From Betaproteobacteria bacterium (GTDB lineage: Bacteria; Pseudomonadota; Gammaproteobacteria; Burkholderiales; SG8-41), in the NCBI GenBank assembly GCA_029883965.1, contig JAOUIN010000123.1, positions 1-6,830 on the forward strand: DNA of 6,830 nt, written 5' to 3'. Numbering within the stretch: the first letter of the stretch is position 1; each line of letters begins with the position of its first letter. Of this stretch, positions 1 to 5,815 are shown one piece after another. Both the position numbers and the translations under genes were made by a program. Below the pieces are notes generated by a model that saw only the letters and a program-made list of their open reading frames with translations, searched no databases and was not told the DNA's origin.

Positions 1-270
1 GAGTACGACAGTCGTGCCGACAAAATGGAAATGTTCAACCGCGCATTGATGAAAAAGGGCAGTGACGAAGTCCGCGGACATTACATTTCGTACAACGCCA
101 ACACCGAATTCTTCCAGGTCACGGGGGGCGGCACCAAAGCCGCGGCCGGATCGGACGGCCGCGTGCATGCGGTGATCCAGCCCAAGCCGAAGGACAAACC
201 GGCTGCGATAACGCCGGCACCGTCCAAGCCCGCCGGTGCCGCGGCAACCAGCCAGCCGGCGCCACTCTGA
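1..270 (+). CDS. lptA: LptA, periplasmic LPS-transport bridge protein (3' end only)
   Basis: The reading frame is open from the first base and ends at TGA 268-270, giving the last 89 residues; the start lies left of the window. The fragment opens with YDSRADKMEMFNRA and continues through DEVRGHYISYNANTEFFQVTG to GRVHAVIQPK, the usual C-terminal strands of the LptA/OstA beta-jellyroll. In the family, LptA oligomers form the periplasmic bridge carrying LPS from the LptBFGC complex to LptDE in the outer membrane. After the domain comes a tail of about 35 residues rich in Ala, Pro and Lys, which looks disordered and is not part of the fold. The following gene is lptB, the usual neighbour and functional partner, which supports the call. 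The signal peptide and most of the domain cannot be seen. Confidence 0.9.
   Translation, partial: EYDSRADKMEMFNRALMKKGSDEVRGHYISYNANTEFFQVTGGGTKAAAGSDGRVHAVIQPKPKDKPAAITPAPSKPAGAAATSQPAPL
215..241 (+). other. Perfect 8-bp GC-rich inverted repeat at the lptA 3' end
   Basis: CGGCACCG at 215-222 is exactly complementary to CGGTGCCG at 234-241, with an 11-base loop. It lies within the Ala/Pro-rich tail codons of lptA, 26 bases before the lptA stop codon. In mRNA it would form a stable hairpin just ahead of lptB. No T-run follows, so it is not an intrinsic terminator. It may be a coding by-product of GC-rich Ala/Pro codons. It also covers the GTG at 236, the most upstream possible lptB start, and so makes that start less likely. 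Confidence 0.4.
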
Positions 271-301
271 TACCGCCTTGGATACCGTGCAACAACCAGC
301 C

Positions 302-1057
302 GTGAACTCGACGTCTGCAAGCGCAACTCCCGGCACCTTCGTGCTCAAAGCCGAAGGGCTGAAGAAGCGTTACCGTACACGCACTGTCGTCAAGGACGTG
401 TCCCTCGAAGTACGCAACGGCGAAGTCATCGGATTGCTGGGCCCGAACGGGGCGGGCAAGACCACCTGCTTTTACATGATGGTGGGACTCGTTGCGATGG
501 ACGGCGGCGAACTCTACCTTGACCAGACCCGGTTGACGCACATGCCGATGCACCGCCGCGCACGTCTGGGACTGAGCTACCTGCCCCAGGAAGCCTCGAT
601 CTTCCGGCGCCTTTCGGTCGCAGACAATGTACGCGCGATACTGGAGCTTTATCATGACGACCCGGCTACGATCGAAACCCGGCTGGATACGCTGCTGCAG
701 GATCTGCACGTAGGACACCTGCGCAGCAGTCCGGCGATCAGCCTTTCAGGAGGCGAAAGGCGGCGCGTGGAAATTGCCCGTGCGCTGGCCACCGAACCGC
801 GCTTCATCCTGCTTGACGAACCCTTTGCCGGCGTCGACCCGATTGCGGTGATTGAAATCCAGAAAATCATCGGATTCCTGCGCGCCCGCGGCATCGGCGT
901 ACTGATTACCGATCACAACGTGCGGGAAACCCTGGGAATCTGTGATCGCGCCTATATCATCAACGACGGCTCGGTGCTGGCCTACGGCAAACCCGACGAG
1001 ATCGTCTATAATGAAAACGTCCGGAAAGTCTATCTCGGTGAACATTTCCGGCTTTGA
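302..1057 (+). CDS. lptB: LptB, ATP-binding subunit of the LPS export ABC transporter
   Basis: This is an ABC ATPase of the LptB type. It powers extraction of LPS from the inner membrane as a dimer bound to LptF and LptG on the cytoplasmic face. Numbered from GTG 302 (251 residues), the Walker A GPNGAGKTT is at 47-55, the Q-loop glutamine (LPQEAS) at 96, the signature LSGGE at 148-152, Walker B ILLDEP at 169-174 with the catalytic Glu at 173, and the switch His (TDHN) at 205. The C-terminus YLGEHFRL is typical of LptB. The start is uncertain. The frame is open back to GTG 236 inside lptA, with other candidates at TTG 278 and GTG 287, and none has a clear Shine-Dalgarno sequence. GTG 302 gives a length closest to the roughly 241-residue E. 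coli protein and starts after the lptA stop. If 278 is used, 8 residues are added. lptA just upstream supports the assignment. Confidence 0.93.
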   Translation: MNSTSASATPGTFVLKAEGLKKRYRTRTVVKDVSLEVRNGEVIGLLGPNGAGKTTCFYMMVGLVAMDGGELYLDQTRLTHMPMHRRARLGLSYLPQEASIFRRLSVADNVRAILELYHDDPATIETRLDTLLQDLHVGHLRSSPAISLSGGERRRVEIARALATEPRFILLDEPFAGVDPIAVIEIQKIIGFLRARGIGVLITDHNVRETLGICDRAYIINDGSVLAYGKPDEIVYNENVRKVYLGEHFRL

Positions 1058-1119
1058 TATCCTGCGGCGCGCATAATTGCGAGCGCACGAGTCCGGGATA
1101 CGATCCCCTCCGGTTTTGA
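1058..1119 (+). other. lptB-rpoN intergenic gap, no convincing promoter
   Basis: These 62 bases are the longest gap in the window. CATAAT at 1072-1077 matches five of six bases of a sigma-70 -10 box, but no credible -35 hexamer lies 16-18 bases upstream. A small inverted repeat, GGGAT (1095-1099) and ATCCC (1103-1107) with a 3-base loop, sits 12 bases before the rpoN start. It has no following T-run. No strong ribosome binding site is visible before ATG 1120. rpoN may be read from the upstream lpt genes, from a weak promoter here, or both. Confidence 0.3.
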
Positions 1120-2565
1120 ATGAAACATTCGCTACAGCTCAGGCTTTCACAGCATCTGACATTGACGCCGCAATTGCAGCAGTCGATCAGACTGCTGCAG
1201 CTGTCCACGCTTGAACTGGACCAGGAAATCGAGCGTCTGCTGCAGGACAATCCGCTGCTCGAACGCGAGGATCGCGTCATCGAGCAGCCGCACACGCCGC
1301 CGAACGACGGTGTTACCCAGTCAGCCGGGGACTCCACCGATACACCGGCGACCACTGAACCGGACTCGTCCGCGCCCGGCGAAGAGGCCACCGCGTTTGA
1401 CGTCATGGAAGGCGCCTCTTACGGCAGCGGGAGCAACAGTGCCGAGTCGGACGATGACGATTCAATGCCGATTGCTGAGCAGCCCGCAGACCTCCGGGCC
1501 CATCTCGGCGCACAAATGTCACTGCTGCACCTGTCGGATCGAGACAGGCAACTCGTCAGCCTGCTGATCGATTCACTGAATGATGACGGCTACCTGCGGC
1601 AGACACTGGACGAAATCAGAACCATGCTGCCACCGGAGCTCGAAGTGGCGCCGGAGGAACTGTCGGCTGCGCTTCAGCATCTGCAGCACCTCGAGCCCGC
1701 CGGCGTCGGCGCACGTGATCTCGCAGAGTGCCTGACGCTGCAACTGGCTGTGCTGCCCGACGATACGCCGCACCGTAGCGCCGCGATGGACATCGTAAAA
1801 AATCACCTCGACAGTCTGGCAGCAAAGGATTTTTCCCGCCTGAAACGCGTATTGAAATGCGACGACAACTGCCTGCGTTCGGTGCAGAAACTGATCGTCA
1901 GCCTCAACCCCAAACCCGCCCGCGATTTTTCGGCCGAAGAAACACGATTTGTCGTCGCTGACGTCATCGTCCGGAAAATCAAGGGCGTATGGGTTGCCGC
2001 ACTCAATTCGGATGCCATGCCGCGACTGCGCGTAAACCGGCTCTACGCGGATATCCTGCAGCGTAACCGCGGAGTCAACGCGCAACAACTGGGTTCGCAG
2101 CTGCAGGAAGCGAAGTGGCTCATCAAGAACGTACAGCAGCGATTTGACACGATACTGCGCGTATCGCAGGCGATAGTTGATCGCCAGCGCAACTTTCTGG
2201 AGCACGGCGAAGTCGCGATGCGCCCTCTGGTGCTGCGTGAAATCGCAGATACCCTGAGCCTGCATGAATCCACCGTATCACGGGTAACCACCCAGAAATT
2301 CATGCATACGCCCCGCGGCATTTTCGAACTGAAGTATTTCTTTGGCAGTCACGTCTCCACTGAAGCCGGCGGCTCGGCGTCAAGCACGGCAATACGCGCG
2401 CTGATCAAGCAACTGGTCGGCGCGGAAAACACCCGCACCCCCCTGAGTGACGGACAGATATCGGAATTACTCGGCCAGCAGGGTATAGTGGTGGCACGGC
2501 GTACTGTTGCAAAATACCGGGAATCCATGCAGATTCTTCCGGTAAATCTGAGGAAAACCCTTTGA
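1120..2565 (+). CDS. rpoN: RNA polymerase sigma-54 factor (RpoN)
   Basis: Sigma-54 directs RNA polymerase to -24/-12 promoters that need an AAA+ activator. It typically controls nitrogen, motility and stress genes. The 481-residue length is normal for the family. Region I (about 1-48) is Gln/Leu-rich, with TPQLQQSIRLLQLSTLELDQEI, the activator-responsive segment. Residues about 50-120 are the acidic, low-complexity region II linker, including DDDD at 111-114. The core-binding region follows. A helix-turn-helix is visible at about 372-391 (LREIADTLSLHESTVSRV), followed by TPRGIFELKYFF at 397-408. The RpoN box ARRTVAKYRE at 459-468 contacts the -24 element. ATG 1120 places region I right at the N-terminus, as expected. 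The gene sits in the usual lptB-rpoN-hpf-ptsN order. No lesion is seen. Confidence 0.97.
   Translation: MKHSLQLRLSQHLTLTPQLQQSIRLLQLSTLELDQEIERLLQDNPLLEREDRVIEQPHTPPNDGVTQSAGDSTDTPATTEPDSSAPGEEATAFDVMEGASYGSGSNSAESDDDDSMPIAEQPADLRAHLGAQMSLLHLSDRDRQLVSLLIDSLNDDGYLRQTLDEIRTMLPPELEVAPEELSAALQHLQHLEPAGVGARDLAECLTLQLAVLPDDTPHRSAAMDIVKNHLDSLAAKDFSRLKRVLKCDDNCLRSVQKLIVSLNPKPARDFSAEETRFVVADVIVRKIKGVWVAALNSDAMPRLRVNRLYADILQRNRGVNAQQLGSQLQEAKWLIKNVQQRFDTILRVSQAIVDRQRNFLEHGEVAMRPLVLREIADTLSLHESTVSRVTTQKFMHTPRGIFELKYFFGSHVSTEAGGSASSTAIRALIKQLVGAENTRTPLSDGQISELLGQQGIVVARRTVAKYRESMQILPVNLRKTL
1175..1199 (+). other. Perfect 10-bp inverted repeat in the rpoN 5' coding region
   Basis: TGCAGCAGTC at 1175-1184 is exactly complementary to GACTGCTGCA at 1190-1199 around a 5-base loop (GATCA). 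It spans rpoN codons 19-27, about 55 bases after the start codon. In mRNA a U-G pair (1174 with 1200) could extend it. Gln CAG and Leu CTG codons are reverse complements, so this Gln/Leu-rich segment can make such repeats by chance. A regulatory role is only inferred. Confidence 0.45.
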
Positions 2566-2572
2566 TGGAGGA
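2566..2572 (+). promoter_or_regulatory. Strong Shine-Dalgarno site of hpf
   Basis: TGGAGGA directly follows the rpoN stop codon, and its GGAGG core is separated from ATG 2579 by 7 bases. It is the only near-consensus ribosome binding site among the genes of this block. It fixes the hpf start and suggests hpf is translated more strongly than its neighbours from a shared transcript. Confidence 0.8.
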
Positions 2573-2578
2573 AACACT

Positions 2579-2905
2579 ATGAATTTGCACCTGACCGGTC
2601 ACCACCTGCAGATCACTCCGGCGATTCGCGAGCATGTCGCACACAAAATGGAGAAGATTACCGGCCACTTTGACCATGTCATCGACATCAATGTCATCAT
2701 GACAGTGGAAAAACTGCTGCATACCGTGGAAGCAACCGTGCATCTCAGCGGCAAAGAGATTTTCTGTGAAGCGCACGGGGAGGATATGTACGTTGCGATT
2801 GACAACCTTGTCGGCAAGCTCGACCGGGCAATCCTCAAACACAAAGGCAAGAACCTCGCGCATCGCCATGATGCGGCGCCACTCAAACATCAACCCATAG
2901 AGTGA
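2579..2905 (+). CDS. hpf: Short-form ribosome hibernation promoting factor (HPF/YhbH)
   Basis: The 108-residue protein belongs to the sigma-54 modulation/S30EA family. Members bind in the mRNA/tRNA channel of the 30S subunit, block translation, and in the short form help make 100S ribosome dimers in stationary phase or starvation. The family pattern is visible: MNLHLTGHHLQITPAIREHV at the N-terminus, HTVEATVHLSGKEI in the middle, and EDMYVAIDNLVGKLDRAILKHKGK as the second helix with its basic end. It has no long C-terminal dimerisation domain, so it is the short form. Its tail runs about a dozen residues beyond the 95-residue E. coli HPF and is His-rich. It starts 13 bases after rpoN behind a strong ribosome binding site, and its place between rpoN and ptsN is the classical one. 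Confidence 0.95.
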   Translation: MNLHLTGHHLQITPAIREHVAHKMEKITGHFDHVIDINVIMTVEKLLHTVEATVHLSGKEIFCEAHGEDMYVAIDNLVGKLDRAILKHKGKNLAHRHDAAPLKHQPIE

Positions 2906-2950
2906 CGCCCGGCGCAATCCCGGGGGTCGCGCTACTTAACCAATTTACTC

Positions 2951-3436
2951 ATGAACCTGATCGCGAAACTGCTTACCGCGCAGAACATTCTGCTCGACGC
3001 CGATTTGACCAGCAAAAAACGGGTGTTCGAACAGGCCGGACTGATGTTCGAGAACAGCGGCGGCCTGTCCCGCAGCGTAATTTTTGACAGCCTGTTCGCC
3101 CGTGAAAAACTCGGCTCCACCGGCCTTGGCCAGGGTGTTGCCATTCCGCACGGCCGCATCAAGGGTTTGAAATCAGCGACCGGCGCGATCATACGCGTGC
3201 AAAACGCCGTTCCCTTCGATGCGCCCGACGGCCAGAACGTAAAACTGATTTTCGTGCTGCTGGTGCCCGAGCGTGCAACCGATGAGCATCTGCAGATCCT
3301 GTCCGAGCTGGCGCAGATGTTCTGCGACAAACCTTTTCGCGAAAAGCTGCTGGGCGCAGCGACTCCGGATGAATTACTGCAGTTGATCACCCAGTGGGAA
3401 CCCAATGCCGCAGGTCAGCATAGCCCGGCTGTTTGA
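2951..3436 (+). CDS. ptsN: PTS IIA-like nitrogen regulatory protein (EIIA-Ntr)
   Basis: PtsN is the terminal phosphoryl acceptor of the nitrogen PTS. It takes phosphate from NPr or HPr on a histidine and, unphosphorylated, regulates potassium uptake and other targets; it does not itself transport sugar. The 161-residue protein has the PTS EIIA type 2 layout: an N-terminal LTAQNILLD segment, then GLGQGVAIPHGR, where His67 matches the phosphorylated histidine, then a C-terminal half with VKLIFVLLVPE and HLQILSELAQMF. ATG 2951 has no clear Shine-Dalgarno sequence and lies 45 bases after hpf. The 3' end overlaps the start of hprK by 32 bases in another frame, which suggests coupled translation. 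No missing key residue is seen. Confidence 0.96.
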   Translation: MNLIAKLLTAQNILLDADLTSKKRVFEQAGLMFENSGGLSRSVIFDSLFAREKLGSTGLGQGVAIPHGRIKGLKSATGAIIRVQNAVPFDAPDGQNVKLIFVLLVPERATDEHLQILSELAQMFCDKPFREKLLGAATPDELLQLITQWEPNAAGQHSPAV

Positions 3437-4346
3437 GGATACCCGGGCAAAGCTGCAACTGACCTGGGTCGCCGGGAAAAGCGGCGCCGACAAGGGCATC
3501 GACAGCGAGCTCACCAAGGACTCGTCCAAGGGGCTTGTGGGCCACCTGAATTTCATACACCCGAACCTGATCCAGGTGCTGGGTGAATCTGAAGTCACTT
3601 ATCTGGACGGCCTGAATCCGGCGGAATGCCGCAGCATGCTGCAAAAAGCTGCCACCCGTGAACTTGCCTGTTTCATCGTCGCCGGCGCCAACTCGACGCC
3701 GGCGGTATTGCTCGAAGTTGCAGAAGCCACAAACACCCCGCTGTTCTCGTCACCGATTCCCAGCGTGGAGCTGATGTGGACCATGCGCCCGCACCTCGCC
3801 CGGGCGCTGGCCGAATCAACGACCGTACACGGCGTGTTTCTGGATGTGCTCGGTGTCGGCGTGCTGCTGACCGGCGATTCCGGTGTGGGCAAGAGCGAGC
3901 TCGCACTGGAACTGATCAGCCGCGGCAGCGGCCTGATCGCCGATGATGTCGTTGAACTCTTTCGTCTCGGCCCGGAAAGCATTGAGGGCCGCTGTCCGGC
4001 ACTGCTACGCGATTTTCTCGAGGTACGCGGGCTCGGCGTGCTCAACATCCGCACCATATTCGGTGAAGCGGCGCTGCGCCCGCGCAAAAACGTCAAGCTC
4101 ATTGTGCACCTCGAGCGGCCGTCCACGGACCTCGCCCACCTCGACCGGCTGCCGCTGAAACCGGGAACCGAAACACTGATGGACGTGGAAATCCGGAAAG
4201 TGACCATCCCGGTTGCTGCCGGCCGCAATCTCGCGGTGCTGACCGAGGCGGCTGTACGCAGTCACGTGCTGCAGATGCGCGGCATCGACAGCACCCGGGA
4301 GTTCATCGAACGCCAGACGCGATCGATGACCAACCAGAACGACTGA
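3405..4346 (+). CDS. hprK: HPr kinase/phosphorylase (HprK)
   Basis: HprK phosphorylates and dephosphorylates a serine on HPr in response to metabolite and phosphate levels. In Proteobacteria it is found with PtsN instead of the CcpA catabolite-repression system of Firmicutes. The protein has 313 residues, a normal length. The N-terminal domain (about 1-130) opens with MPQVSIARLFEDTRAKLQLTW. The C-terminal catalytic domain holds His142 (VHGVFLD), the Walker A GDSGVGKS at 157-164, IADD at 178-181 and the family signature EVRGLGVLNIR starting at Glu206, followed by VAAGRN near the end. All residues I know to be catalytic are present, so it should be active. The start ATG 3405 lies inside ptsN, with GGGA a few bases upstream as a weak binding site. 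The homologous N-terminus supports this start over any later one. rapZ begins 24 bases downstream. Confidence 0.96.
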   Translation: MPQVSIARLFEDTRAKLQLTWVAGKSGADKGIDSELTKDSSKGLVGHLNFIHPNLIQVLGESEVTYLDGLNPAECRSMLQKAATRELACFIVAGANSTPAVLLEVAEATNTPLFSSPIPSVELMWTMRPHLARALAESTTVHGVFLDVLGVGVLLTGDSGVGKSELALELISRGSGLIADDVVELFRLGPESIEGRCPALLRDFLEVRGLGVLNIRTIFGEAALRPRKNVKLIVHLERPSTDLAHLDRLPLKPGTETLMDVEIRKVTIPVAAGRNLAVLTEAAVRSHVLQMRGIDSTREFIERQTRSMTNQND

Positions 4347-4370
4347 AATCTTTCGTTTTCCTGCACGAAC

Positions 4371-5210
4371 ATGCAACTGATCCTCATCACGGGACTGTCC
4401 GGTTCGGGAAAAAGCGTTGCCCTGGCCGTGCTCGAAGACGCCGGCTTCTACTGCGTGGACAATCTTCCGGTGGCAATGGTCGGCGGTCTGGTCGACACTT
4501 TGCGGGCATCCGGCAATGACCGCGTCGCGCTGACCGTGGATGCGCGCACCGGCAATACCGTCGCCGGCCTGCCGGATCTGGTCGCGCATCTGCGCGAAGA
4601 AGGCATCGATGTGCGCGTGATTTTCCTCGAGGCCAAGGCAGACACGCTGATCAGGCGGTATTCCGAGACCCGTCGCCGCCATCCGTTGTCGTCAAGCGGA
4701 CTGACCCTGCCGGAGTGCATCGCGCGCGAACGCGAACTGGTCGCCGGAATTGCCGACGTGGCCCATCATATCGATTCCAGTGACCTCGCACCCAACACAT
4801 TGCGCAACTGGATCCGGGATTTTGTATCCCTGCCTTATTCCGGCCTGACACTGTTATTCGAATCTTTCGGTTTCAAACACGGCATTCCGCTCGATGCCGA
4901 CTTCGTGTTCGACGTGCGTTGCCTTCCCAACCCGCATTACGATCCGCAACTGCGGCCGTTGACCGGGCGTGACGCCGCGGTTGCCGACTTTCTGCGGGCG
5001 ACGCCGGACGCGATGCGCATGCTCGAAGACATATACCGCTTCGTTGCGGACTGGTTGCCGGCTTTTGACCGTGACAACCGCAGTTATCTGACCGTCGCCA
5101 TCGGTTGCACCGGCGGCCGTCACCGCTCGGTGTTTTTTGTCGAAACGCTGGCTGCCCGGTTCCACGAGAATTCGCAAGCGCGTACGCGCCACCGCGAACT
5201 CGATACATGA
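4371..5210 (+). CDS. rapZ: RapZ, RNase adaptor / P-loop nucleotide-binding protein
   Basis: RapZ (YhbJ/YvcJ family) has an N-terminal P-loop domain and a C-terminal domain. In E. coli the latter binds glucosamine-6-phosphate and presents the small RNA GlmZ to RNase E, controlling GlmS and hence cell-wall precursor supply. In this 279-residue protein, Walker A GLSGSGKS is at 8-15, CVDNLP at 28-33, and IFLEA with RYSETRRRHPL at 84-106. The C-terminal signature CTGGRHRS is at 246-253. Both domains look intact. Whether the organism has GlmZ and GlmY cannot be seen, so the RNA-adaptor role here is inferred from the family. The start ATG 4371 follows hprK by 24 pyrimidine-rich bases without a clear ribosome binding site. 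The stop codon overlaps the start of the next gene as ATGA. Confidence 0.96.
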   Translation: MQLILITGLSGSGKSVALAVLEDAGFYCVDNLPVAMVGGLVDTLRASGNDRVALTVDARTGNTVAGLPDLVAHLREEGIDVRVIFLEAKADTLIRRYSETRRRHPLSSSGLTLPECIARERELVAGIADVAHHIDSSDLAPNTLRNWIRDFVSLPYSGLTLLFESFGFKHGIPLDADFVFDVRCLPNPHYDPQLRPLTGRDAAVADFLRATPDAMRMLEDIYRFVADWLPAFDRDNRSYLTVAIGCTGGRHRSVFFVETLAARFHENSQARTRHRELDT

Positions 5211-5815
5211 GCTCTGCGCCATACGATCTGCCGCTGTTCCCGCTGAGCTCGGCGCTGTTCCCCGGCGGCCTGCTGCCATTGAAAATATTCGAGCAACGCT
5301 ATGTCGAAATGATCAAGGTCTGCCTGCGCGATACGTCGCCGTTCGGCGTATGCCTGATCAGAGAGGGCGCGGAGGTGGGCATTCCCGCCGCACCGCATCT
5401 GGTGGGCTGTCTCGCGCACATCGAGCAATGGGATGTGCCGCATCCGAACCTGTTCACCGTCCTCGCTCGCGGCGGCACACGTTTTCGTGTACTTGAAACC
5501 AGCATTGCTGCGAACGGCCTGATCTCCGGCCGCGTAGAAACACTGCCTGATCCGACGCGTCCGGACAGCGTCGATTACGCCTGCCAGGAAGTGCTGCGCA
5601 TGGCCGTGGAGCGCGCGGGCGCGGCCAGTGTGCCGGGGCCGGTGAACCTCGACGATCCGGTGTGGGTCAGTTACCGGCTTGCGGAAATTCTGCCGATTTC
5701 GCCGCTGGAAAAACAGGCGCTGCTGGAACAGACCGATACCGCGGCCCGGCTGACACAACTGCGCGGGCTGTTGCTGGCGCATGGCATCATTGAAAATATC
5801 AATAAAAACAATTAG
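5207..5815 (+). CDS. Stand-alone LON substrate-binding-domain protein
   Basis: The 202-residue protein resembles the N-terminal substrate-binding domain of Lon protease (COG2802 type). LPLFPL is at 8-13, then FPGG at 18-21 and PLKIFEQRY at 24-32. GVCLIREG, VGCLAHIEQ and RGGTRFRVLE follow, matching the beta-rich PUA-like fold. The C-terminal part (about 125-195) appears helical, with LAEILPISPLEKQALLEQTD, the four-helix segment usual in such proteins. There is no AAA+ or Ser-Lys protease domain, so it is not Lon itself. The family's function is not established; a role in recognising proteins or peptides is only a guess. ATG 5207 overlaps the rapZ stop as ATGA, which implies translational coupling. 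The frame stays open upstream to TTG 5105, but that would run through rapZ. The 3' end is AT-rich (ENINKNN) and its stop overlaps that of the converging fau gene. Confidence 0.88.
   Translation: MSSAPYDLPLFPLSSALFPGGLLPLKIFEQRYVEMIKVCLRDTSPFGVCLIREGAEVGIPAAPHLVGCLAHIEQWDVPHPNLFTVLARGGTRFRVLETSIAANGLISGRVETLPDPTRPDSVDYACQEVLRMAVERAGAASVPGPVNLDDPVWVSYRLAEILPISPLEKQALLEQTDTAARLTQLRGLLLAHGIIENINKNN

Noticed and set aside
1054..1077. Sigma-70 promoter for rpoN (TTGATA and CATAAT)
   Set aside because: Both hexamers match five of six bases, but the spacing is 12, too short for a normal promoter, and the first overlaps the lptB stop codon.
2054..2107. Second inverted repeat in rpoN (TCCTGCAGC and GCTGCAGGA)
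   Set aside because: The 9-base arms are separated by over 30 bases and are centred on the common CTGCAG hexamer from Leu-Gln codons, which recurs throughout the gene.
1573..2265. Long open frame of 230 codons on the - strand, antisense to rpoN
   Set aside because: It lies wholly inside rpoN, whose family motifs are unmistakable. Its translation shows no recognisable domain, and long antisense frames are expected in GC-rich genes.
2908..2924. Possible terminator after hpf (CCCGG / CCGGG with a 7-base loop)
   Set aside because: The stem has only 5 pairs and no T-run follows, and ptsN continues in the same direction in a conserved operon order.
4005..4682. Long - strand open frame of 225 codons across hprK and rapZ
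   Set aside because: It is a mirror of two well-supported genes and spans their junction. No ribosome binding site or known family is visible. The similar - strand frames at 119-718, 3599-4228 and 5120-5782 were rejected for the same reason.
5105..5206. Upstream extension of the LON-domain protein to a TTG start within rapZ
   Set aside because: The extra residues have no LON-domain character, while ATG 5207 places the conserved LPLFPL motif near the N-terminus and overlaps the rapZ stop in the common ATGA manner.
5789..5803. Possible terminator at the end of the LON-domain gene (ATTGA / TCAAT)
   Set aside because: The stem is 5 AT-rich pairs. It is followed by A residues on the + strand, and on the - strand the T-rich tract comes before the stem, so it fits neither direction.
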